Assembly: GCA_022578965.1 (NCBI GenBank)
Contig: MU400981.1
Coordinates: forward strand, 1-16,502
Source: Xylaria sp. FL1777
Taxonomy: Eukaryota; Ascomycota; Sordariomycetes; Xylariales; Xylariaceae
DNA: 16,502 nucleotides
Direction of reading: 5' to 3'
The notes below the pieces were generated by a model. That model was not told the origin of the DNA. It saw only the letters and a list, made by a program, of their open reading frames with translations, and searched no databases. This document shows positions 8,867 through 16,502 of this stretch, piece after piece. A program made the position numbers and the translations under genes. The stretch's first letter is position 1. Each line of letters starts with the position of its first letter.

Positions 8867-11800
8867 ATGCTTAAGTTAGGTTTTTAAAACCTTTATAATA
8901 ATGTTTTTTAAAGGTTTAAAAATTAAAATGCTGCAAACTTGCTATGCTTTATAAAAAACTGTTTTAATTTTATAAAAAGGAGAGATTTTATTATATATTT
9001 TTTTTATTTTAAAAAAGTCCTAAAAAAGTGCTATTTTTTTGCAATACTATATTTTAGTTAGTAATGCTGCTTTTTGCTAAGTAAAATTAGTTATATAAAG
9101 CTTTTTTAAAAAAACAGCTAGTTATTTAATAGTTAGTTAAGTATTTTTAAAAGTAGTGCTAAAACGTAAATATATGTTTTAATAAATGTTATTTTGTTAA
9201 AATAACGCAAGATTTTTTAAATAATAGCTTGTTTTTTTTAAAGCTTGCTTTTTTTACTTATAAAATCTAAATAAAACAGTATTATTAAATAGCATATTAT
9301 CTTTAAAATAAATCTTTTTATTTTTTGTTTTATATATTATATTTAAAATTATTGTTTTACTTTTTATTAATTTGTTAGTTTTTAAAGCTTAAAAAGTTAA
9401 TAGTGCTTAAATTAAAGTTATAATTAAATTATATTTGCTTTCTGATTTATATATAAGATTTTTAGTTTTTACAATTGTTAATCTTTTAGCATTTTTTTGC
9501 TTTAGCGTTTTTTTTATTATAACTAAAAGTATTTTAAGTAGTTAATTATTATTAAAAATAGCGCGGACTTTTTTATTGTTTTATATTTCTAAATTTTTAA
9601 AAAGTTTGATATTTTATGTAAAAAAAATTAAAAAAGCTACTAACGTTATATTATTATATAGGTTTTAATTTTTTTAAAAGTTTGCACTTGCATACTTTTT
9701 TAAACTGTGTTTTTTTAATTTTTTTCTTGCTTTTTTTTGCTAATTGTTAGATTTTTTATTTAAGGTCCAATATTTTTGTGCTTTTTATAGCTTATTTGCT
9801 AAGCTAATAATTTAATAAATATATATTAGTTTTTTAGTTGCTAATATTTTTAAGCTTTTAAATTTAGTTCTTTAATATAGTTTATTATTAGTATAATAAT
9901 CTAGCTTGTTTTAAATATTATACTAGCTATTATATAAAAGCTTTAAAAATATAAACTTATTTAAAACTTTATAATAAAGTTTATTTTTAGCAATAAAAAA
10001 TAAGTAGCTTATTTTTTGCTAACTATATATAACAAAAAAAGTAATAACTTTTTATTTATTTAAATAGTAGTTTTTAAGCATTTTATATATTTAATTAAAT
10101 TATTAATTTAGTTAAATTTTTTTTAAGTTATATTTGTATTTTTAATAGCAAAGCTGTTTTTATTAATAAATAAGTTTATAATAATGCTAAACTACGTTTT
10201 AAAATTAATAATTCTAGTAATATTCTTTTTATAAATCTTGTTTTTTATTTTTATAGTAAACTTTAAGCAAGGCTATATATATTCTTTTAGCTTTATAACG
10301 CTTAAAAATATAGCTAAAATATTTTGTAATTTTAGTAGCAAAGCTAACATAAAGCATAAATTTAAAAAGCTTAAATATTTTTAGTTAAAATAATCTATTA
10401 AGCTTAAGTTTTTTTTATTATAAAATTTATACTTTAATATTTTTTTAAATAAATTTAAGCTATTACTGCTAGTATAATTATTATATTTTCTATAAATTTT
10501 TATTTTAAAAGGGTTAAAAGTTTAATTAATGCTTTTTAAAACTATTAATGCTAGCTATATTAGCTTTTTAAGCCTTTTTTTTTTTTTTAGTGCTACTAGC
10601 ATAAAATTAGCATAAAGCTAAAGTTTAATTAAAAATACTACTTTTTTTAAAAGCAGCATAAATATAACAATTAATAACTTTTGCTTTTTTAAGTTATTTT
10701 TAAATAACAAATATATAATATTATATTAGTTTAAAATTTTAAAAAGCATTTTATTAAACTTTAGCTTGTTTTTTAATGTTTAAAAATTTAAAGCAATATA
10801 AGCAAAAAATAATATTACTTAATTATTTTATTAGTTTTAATTATAAAAAACTTTTATTATTTTATAGCGTTGCTTATTTAAAAAAGCAGCTATAAAACTA
10901 AGTTAAAGCATATAAATATATATAATAAAACTATTATATTTTATTCTTTTATTTATTTGTGCTACTAAATAGTTTAATAAAAAGCTAGTTTTGCAAGTAT
11001 TACTTAGCGATTTATGCTTACTAAACTAACTAGCTAATTATAATATTAGCTAAAAACTTTTTTGTGCTTTTTTAACTGCTAGCTATTAAAATTTTATGTT
11101 ATTTTTTAAAAAGTTTATGCTTTTATAAAAAAAAGCATTCTTTATGTTTATTTAAATTAAGATTTCTTATAATAAAGTTTTTAATTAAGCTTTATATTTT
11201 AATTTGTTGCTTTTTTTTTTTGAAATAAGTTATAGCATATTTAATTTAATTTGCTAATTTAAACTTTTGCTAAAGTTATTTAAAAGTAATAGTATTGTTT
11301 TTAGCATTAGCTTAAGCATTTTTGCTGCTTTAAAATATAACTTAGCTTTTATTTAAACAATTATTTAAATAAAAACACTAAAATACTTTAAAACTTTTAG
11401 TATAAAGTTTTTAAAAGTAATATCTGTTTTTTTGTTTAAAAAGTTTTTAAACTTTTTAGCTTATATTTTTTTAAATTTTAAGCTTTTTTTTGTAAGTTTT
11501 GCTTTTTAAATTTCTTAAAGCTTTTAACAATTAAAACTTTTTAGTTTTAATAAAGTACTTTGCTTGTAAAAATTATTGTTTATTTATATATTTTTAGTAT
11601 TAAGCTAAATAAAAAACTTATTGTTATCTAAATAAATTTTTTTAATTGTTTAACTTATAAAAGGCTTTTTTTTTTGTTTTTTGGGTTTTTTTTTATTTTT
11701 TGTTTAATAAAAAGCAGCTTTTTTAGTTAAAAGCTTATAACAATTAGCTTAAAACACATTTACGCTAATTTTTCTGCTTAATATATAGCTTTACAAAACT

Positions 11801-12579
11801 TTAGTACTGTTTGCATTATAAAAAGTGCTTTATATAAAGTTTTAATTAGTTATAATAAAGCTATTATTTAGCTTGCTATTTATTAAGTTGTTTTTTTTAA
11901 TATTGCAAGCTTTTGCTAGTTTTATTTTATAAAGCGTACTAGTTTAATTATTAGTTTTTTTATTTAAAAATTAGTTTAACTGCTTATTATTTAACTAATA
12001 AAGTTTTTTTTTTTTTAACCTTTTTGTTTGCTTTTTATTTTAGCATTTAAATCTTTATTATTTAGAATAAAGTTTTTTTTTTACAGTTAATAATAAGCTT
12101 TTTACTTAAGCAGTTTATTATTACTTAAAACAAAGTTATATATTTATTTTATTGCAGCATTAAGAATTTTTTTTTTATTTTTGCTAATTTTTATAATTTT
12201 AAAGAAAACCTTTATATATTTAAAGCTTACAAAAAATCTTAGCTTTTTTAAGCACTATTTAAAGTTTTAGTATATAATGTTTTTTTTTTTTAATTTGTAA
12301 GCAAAGCTATACTTATAAACATAATAATTGTTTATGCTACATTTTTAACAAATAATTTCTTTTGCTAAATAAAGATTGTTTAACTTTATTTGTTGTAAAA
12401 AATTAAACGATTGTTTGCTTTGTTTTCGTTTTTTAAAGTTATATTTACTTTTTTATAAATATTTAAAAGTTATAACGTTAATATTAAATATTTGCTTTTT
12501 TAATAAGTTTATATTAATTTTATAATACTATAATGCTTATAGTTTTTAATTAATTAGCTAAACATACTAATTTTGCAGT
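8867..12579 (-). other. Unresolved minus-strand region where gag C-terminus, protease and pol start should lie
   Basis: This 3.7 kb is T-rich on the plus strand like the pol relic, so the same strand was probably coding. By position in a gypsy element it should hold the rest of gag, the aspartic protease and the start of pol. I found no CCHC zinc knuckle, no D-[ST]-G protease motif and no stretch I could assign. Stop codons are frequent in every frame I sampled. A 14-bp-arm inverted repeat sits at 8,881-8,923. Confidence 0.4.
8881..8923. repeat. Imperfect inverted repeat, 14-bp arms
   Basis: The arms are TTTTTAAAACCTTT (8,881-8,894) and AAAGGTTTAAAAAT (8,910-8,923), with 15 bases between. 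The paired CC/GG core is unusual, because such dinucleotides are rare in the window. It sits just upstream of the recognisable RT start in element order. Confidence 0.7.
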
Positions 12580-12860
12580 TTTTTTAGTATTTCTTTTAGT
12601 TTTTTTTTTATAATTGCTATATTCTTTTGTTTTAATTCTAACTGCTATATTTGCTTAGTAATATTATTTATATTTTAGTTATAAGCAAAGTATTAAGCTA
12701 ATTTTATTTGCTGTTTTTTAATAACAACTGTTTTAGCAATTAATATAGTTATATTAACAGCTAGCTTAGCAGCATTAATAACAATATATAAAAGCTTATT
12801 AAAATTATAATTATATAAATAATTAACTTTTTTTTATGTTTTGTATGCTTTTTTTGTTTT
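12580..12860 (-). pseudogene. Unidentified coiled-coil-like coding relic, possible gag remnant
   Basis: On the minus strand, in the frame with codon left edges divisible by 3, this stretch gives a helix-prone run of A, L, I, V, K and Q with about five TAA or TAG stops in some 93 codons. It is richer in GCT alanine codons than the surroundings (for example 12,759-12,773) and has a regular I-x-x-L/K spacing near 12,600-12,660, as in a coiled coil. Many Lys codons could be former Glu (GAA or GAG to AAA or AAG). It lies between the minisatellite and pol in element order, a place that would fit Gag, but I see no capsid or zinc-knuckle motif. Run-length effects put the reading out of frame at both ends, so the borders are soft. 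No family recognised. Confidence 0.35.
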
Positions 12861-12906
12861 TTTAAAGTAAAAATTTAGCTTAAACTTTTTATTAATTTAA
12901 TTGTTT

Positions 12907-12936
12907 AATGTTTTATAAAAGTTTTTATAAAACATT
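12907..12936. repeat. Perfect palindrome, 14-bp arms and 2-base centre
   Basis: AATGTTTTATAAAA at 12,907-12,920 is the exact reverse complement of 12,923-12,936, separated by GT. It lies just to the right of the coiled-coil-like relic. Its core, TTTATAAAA, resembles that of the palindrome at 1,594-1,626. Confidence 0.9.
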
Positions 12937-13668
12937 TTATTTAAATTATTATATAACTTTTTAAAGAATTTTATTATTTTATTAATAGTATTTTAATTTA
13001 ACTTTTTAAGCAAACTTTAAATAAGTTAAAAATTAAAGTAATAATTTTTTTAGGCTTTAATATTTTTAGCATATATTTAATACTAAAAAAAATAAGTTTT
13101 AAAATTAGTAAAGTGTATAGCTTTTAAGCAAGCTTTAAAATCTTACAATATAGCAATAATAAATTTATTTTGCTTAAAGTTTTAAAGCTTAAACTTTTGC
13201 TTAAGCAGTTTATAAGCTTTAGTTTATAATAAACAATTTTTTAGTATTATTTTTATTATTTTTTTTGTTTAAAAAGTATTATAATAAACAAAAATTTGTT
13301 TAATTTTATTAATATTTTTAAAACGCCTTGCATAAAAAAAAGCATTTAAATTGTTTAGCTATTTATTTACTTTTAACTTATTAAATAACAAATGCTAGTT
13401 TAACCTTAGGTTAAAAAGCATAAATAATAGCTTAATTTTAGTATTATGCTTATTATTAAAATAGCTTAAGCTAAATAAAGTTGCCTTAATACTTTCTAGA
13501 AATAATAAGCTAGTTATTTTTATTTATTTTGTTTATAAGTAGTTTTAATGTTTTTTATATATTAAAGTAAGAAAATCTAATAATTTTTTATAGCTAAATT
13601 ACTTAACTAAGCTATAGTTCTTAAACTTTTAAGCTATATAATAAATTAAAGTGAAGTTTGTATAAAAG

Positions 13669-13793
13669 TAATAAAAAAAGTAAGCTATAAAAAATAATAA
13701 AGGTAAGCTACAAAAAATAATAAAAATAAGCTACAAGAAATAATAAAAGTAAGCTATAAGGAATAATAAAAGTAAGCTAAATAAAAGTATAAG
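13669..13793 (+). repeat. 23-bp minisatellite, about five copies
   Basis: Four full units start with TAAGCTA at 13,681, 13,704, 13,727 and 13,750, each exactly 23 bp, followed by a shortened unit at 13,773 and preceded by a partial unit from about 13,669. The consensus is TAAGCTAYAARRAATAATAA followed by ARG. Differences between units are mostly C/T or A/G. The unit length is not a multiple of three, so the array is not a protein repeat. It lies inside the element, between the lysine-rich relic and the next relic, and could be an expanded leader or spacer. Confidence 0.9.
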
Positions 13794-13838
13794 TTTAAAA
13801 AAAAAAAAAGTATAAAGTGCTAAAGGTTTTTAAGTATT

Positions 13839-14348
13839 TTAAATATTTAGGTTTTTTTGTGCTGTTTTTTTGGATTTTTTTTTTAAAAAACCTAACGATT
13901 TTTTTTGTTTGCGTTTATAAAAACTGCTAGCTTGTTTTTTATAGCCTTTTAAGTCCTTTTTTAAATGCCCTTATGTTTTTGTTTCTTGTGCGCTTTTATT
14001 TTTTTGTATGCTTTATAGCGTTTAATTTTCTTATTTTTTAGTTTAGCTTGCTTTGCTTTATGTAAGTTTTATTAAGCAGGCTTTATTTTTTTATGGCTTT
14101 TTATTTATAAAAGTAGCATGCTTTTTTCTTTTTTTTAAGGCCTTTTTATTTAATAATAAGTGCTGTAAAAAAGCAATAGTTATGTTTTATGTAAAGTTTT
14201 TAAGCAATAGCTAGCTTATACTTAAAAGACTTTGCTTTTTATTTCTTAATAAAAAACTATATTAGCTTAAAAAACAAAGTATATTTTTGATTATTAATAG
14301 CTTTATATATTAACGCATAAACCTGGACTTATTTAATATAAATAAGCG
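13839..14348 (-). pseudogene. Lysine-rich coding relic near the 5' end of the element
   Basis: The minus strand from 14,348 to a TAA at 13,839-13,841 can be read in one frame (codon left edges divisible by 3, checked at both ends). Around a dozen TAA or TAG stops break it, and the last 45 or so codons are open. The product is strikingly rich in Lys, with short blocks such as GHLKKDLKGYKK and SSFYKRKQKK near its C-terminus. Part of that may be former Glu or Arg codons changed by G->A. The G+C is visibly higher here than elsewhere in the window. The place just inside the 5' LTR suits a Gag-like nucleic-acid-binding protein, but the GH-x3-D block lacks the cysteines of a zinc knuckle. A C-terminal basic tail of another protein is equally possible. 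Not recognised. Confidence 0.4.
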
Positions 14349-14868
14349 TTAAATTTGCTTGCATTATAGCTTTTAGAGGTTTTAGCAACTTTTATTTTTT
14401 TTTAAGCCCGTTTTTTGTTTTTTTTTGCTTATATAAAAGCAATTATGCTTTTTTTTTTATAAAGCATTAGCTTTTTAGCAAAAATTTTTTCTTTTTAGCC
14501 TTTTAAGGGTTTTTAACAAACAGTTTTTTAGCTGCGCTATTTTAAAAATTGTGCTAGCATTTTAACACTTAATTGTTATTTTGCCGAAAAAAATAAAAGC
14601 GCTTTGCAAATTAAACCAAAAAAAACAGTTTAACATTTTTATACGTTTGTTTTAAGCTTTAATAATTAAAAACTGCTAGCTTAAACGTTTATTACTAATT
14701 ATAACTAAACTACTTATATTAAGCAAGCTTTGCTTATTGCTAGCTAAAGCAACTAAATATAATATATTATATTCTGCTTATAAAAATTATAACAATTAAT
14801 AAATAAATAAATTAAATATATAAGTTAGCAATAATGAATTGCTTGTTTGTTAGTTTTATAGTATTATT
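14349..14868 (-). other. Element leader region, no gene resolved
   Basis: This is the stretch between the right LTR and the lysine-rich relic, so it should include the primer-binding site and the 5' leader. The 18 bases inside the LTR on the minus strand (14,851-14,868) do not match any tRNA 3' end convincingly, even when C->T and G->A changes are allowed. A short palindrome, AAGCAAGCTTTGCTT, lies near 14,722-14,736. I see nothing else. Confidence 0.4.
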
Positions 14869-15213
14869 TGTAGTAAGTAAAAAATCGGCTTTATTAAGGA
14901 CACTAATAAAATAGAGCAATATAATTACGCAAAATCTACTTTATTACTTTAATTGCAAAAAGATAAGTTATAACTTATGTATTTAAGCAATTAAGCTATA
15001 TATAAATTAAGAAATTAAATAATTAATTAAAAGGCTATTTAATAATATAAATAAAGCAACTATAGCTAATTTTTATTTTGTTATGCATTATTGTTAAGTT
15101 TATACTTTAAAATCTAGCGCAATACTTATACTTTTATTTTTACTATATAACTTAGCCTAGACTTACTTTAACTAGCTAGTTAGCTTATTTAGCTACTTTA
15201 CTTTACTTTATTA
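14869..15213 (-). repeat. Right LTR (5' LTR in element orientation)
   Basis: This is the direct-repeat partner of the left LTR. It starts at a TG at 14,869 and the match ends near 15,210; a terminal CA mutated to TA would put the end at about 15,213. As the 5' LTR of a minus-strand element it would have held the promoter. Compared with the left copy it has lost mainly CpG and CpA (or TpG) sites and kept CpT sites, notably across 15,116-15,205. The sequence changes just outside it to A-rich DNA lacking the long T-runs of the interior. Confidence 0.85.
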
Positions 15214-16502
15214 TAATAAAACTATAATAAAAAACAATAATAATATTTTATGCTTAAAAAATTTAAAACATAATAAAATATTATAAAATTATTATATAAT
15301 ATATTATTATTACTAATATTTACTTAATAAACTAAAAAATAATTAGTTTTTTAAACAAATTATAAAAACAAAAATATAAAACTTTTATAAATTAAAATAG
15401 TTAATTATAACTATAGTTTATTATAAAAATTTATAAAAATTTGCAATATTTAAAAAAGATTTTAATTATATTTATAATATTATTTTAAAAAAATATAAAA
15501 ATAATTACTATAAATATTACTAGCTAATTAAAGCATAGTTATACTAAAAAATAGTTGCTAAAAGCAAAAAAGCTTAAAAATTATAATTTAAAGCTTGCTT
15601 AAAAGCAAAAACAAAACAAAGTATAATAACATTTAAAATACTAAATAAAATAAGCATTTAAACATTTTACAAAAAAAAATTAAAAAATAAAATAAGCACT
15701 TGCTAAAAAAGCAGCAAATAGCTAAAAAAACTAAAGCTTTATATAAAGTTTAATATAATAACTAAAAAAATTAATTTAAAATTAAACTTATATATTAAAA
15801 AAAAAATATAATATTTTAATTAATTTAAAAATAGAAGCTAATATAATTTTATTTAAAGTAATAAAATAAAATAAAATTTCTTAAAAATATAAGCAAAAAT
15901 TTTAAAAAATTAAAAAATTTAATAAAAGTATTTTTAGCTATAATAATAGTTATATACTTAAAAAAACTAAACTTTTTAATATATTTATATAAAAACATAA
16001 AAAATAAATTATATTAAATATTATTAATATATTTAATTATAATATTATTTTAAAAATATTATAGCTAAAAATTAGCAACTTTTTAATTTAATAAAAAGCA
16101 AAAACTATTAATTAAAAAAGCAAAAAATAAAGCAAAAAAATTAAAAAAATCGCAAAAGAAATCCTAAATAAAATACTAAAAGTATATTATAAATTTTACA
16201 AACTATTCAAAAAAAAAAAAAAAAAAACTTTTTAAATATAGCTTATAAAACTACTATATTTTTATTAAAAAAAAATATTAACAAAAGCTTTATTAAATAT
16301 ACTATATAAGCTTAAACAAAATAAACGCTTTATAAAAATATATTTAAAAAAATCTAACAAAAAAATTTTTAAAAAAATCTTAGTTATTTGCTAAATATTT
16401 TATAATGCTAATACTTAAAATAAAAAATAAAAAACAACTAATTAATAAAAAAAAAAAACTAGTATAGCAAATAATAATTAACTATTAATTATTAAATATA
16501 AT
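15214..16502. other. A-rich right flank, no gene
   Basis: Outside the right LTR the composition changes from T-rich to A-rich on the plus strand, and G+C falls further. I see no repeat of the element, no RNA gene and no readable frame. It may be another mutated element cut by the window edge. Confidence 0.5.
16209..16227. repeat. 19-base A homopolymer
   Basis: An uninterrupted run of 19 A in the right flank. It could be the poly-A tail remnant of a plus-strand non-LTR element or retroposed copy ending here, but no such body is recognisable to its left. Confidence 0.85.

Larger units (their letters stand above)
131..15213 (-). mobile_element. RIP-degraded Ty3/gypsy LTR retrotransposon, about 15.1 kb, probably with a nested insertion
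   Basis: Two same-orientation repeats bound this interval, and a minus-strand Ty3/gypsy pol relic lies between them, so the element is read right to left. Order in element sense: right LTR, unresolved leader, lysine-rich relic, 23-bp minisatellite, second relic, unresolved gag/protease region, pol (RT, RNase H, integrase), an oppositely skewed block, a further minus-strand ORF relic, left LTR. Family knowledge: fungal gypsy elements are usually about 5-8 kb, so 15 kb is too long and suggests nesting or extra genes. The outer ends are approximate. A possible 5-bp target duplication, TAATA, occurs at 126-130 and 15,214-15,218, but such a match is cheap in this composition. I could not find a convincing primer-binding site next to the right LTR. 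A run of nine A (minus strand) at 489-497 abuts the left LTR where a polypurine tract would be expected. Confidence 0.85.

Noticed and set aside
13839..14348. C-terminal part of a pogo-like DDE transposase
   Set aside because: The basic, Lys-rich tail is superficially similar, but no catalytic or DNA-binding motif of that family is seen upstream.
14851..14868. Primer-binding site next to the right LTR
   Set aside because: No convincing match to a tRNA 3' end even when RIP changes are allowed.
1..16502. Mitochondrial, plastid or AT-rich bacterial endosymbiont DNA
   Set aside because: No rRNA, tRNA or housekeeping genes are visible, stops fill all frames, and the only recognised gene is a fungal-type gypsy pol with RIP-like changes.

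Overview
This window is extremely AT-rich (roughly 15% G+C by eye) and has no intact gene. It reads as a heavily mutated transposable-element block from a fungal genome. The best explanation is repeat-induced point mutation (RIP) or a similar cytosine-deamination process in a filamentous fungus, probably an ascomycete. That host is inferred from the mutation pattern and the retroelement family; no host gene is present.

Framing structure: two direct repeats, about 131-490 and 14,869-15,213, look like the LTRs of one retrotransposon. Over the 297 positions that align without gaps (191-487 against 14,914-15,210) I count 32 differences by hand. All 32 are transitions.

Central gene: on the minus strand, 8,866 down to about 6,218 is a Ty3/gypsy pol relic in a single unbroken reading frame. 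Reverse transcriptase comes first, then RNase H, then integrase with its zinc-binding, catalytic and C-terminal parts. Motif after motif can be matched, with the C->T/G->A substitutions expected of RIP: D to N, H to Y, E to K, P to L, T to I, G to K, and W/Q/R to TAA or TAG. The element therefore lies on the minus strand; its 5' LTR is the right copy and its 3' LTR the left copy.

Upstream of pol in element order (14,868 down to 8,867) are two coding relics (13,839-14,348 and 12,580-12,860), a 23-bp minisatellite (13,669-13,793), and about 3.7 kb where gag, protease and the start of pol should lie but which I could not resolve. Downstream of pol, 3,100-6,150 is more A-rich on the plus strand and has plus-strand coding relics, which suggests a nested insertion. 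Beyond it, next to the left LTR, a minus-strand relic (603-1,260) keeps 133 codons with one stop. I do not recognise it.

The flanks (1-130 and 15,214-16,502) are A-rich with no readable gene. Nothing here should make a functional protein. The interest lies in the legible mutated pol, the context bias of the LTR differences, the oversized element with an extra downstream ORF, and several perfect short palindromes.
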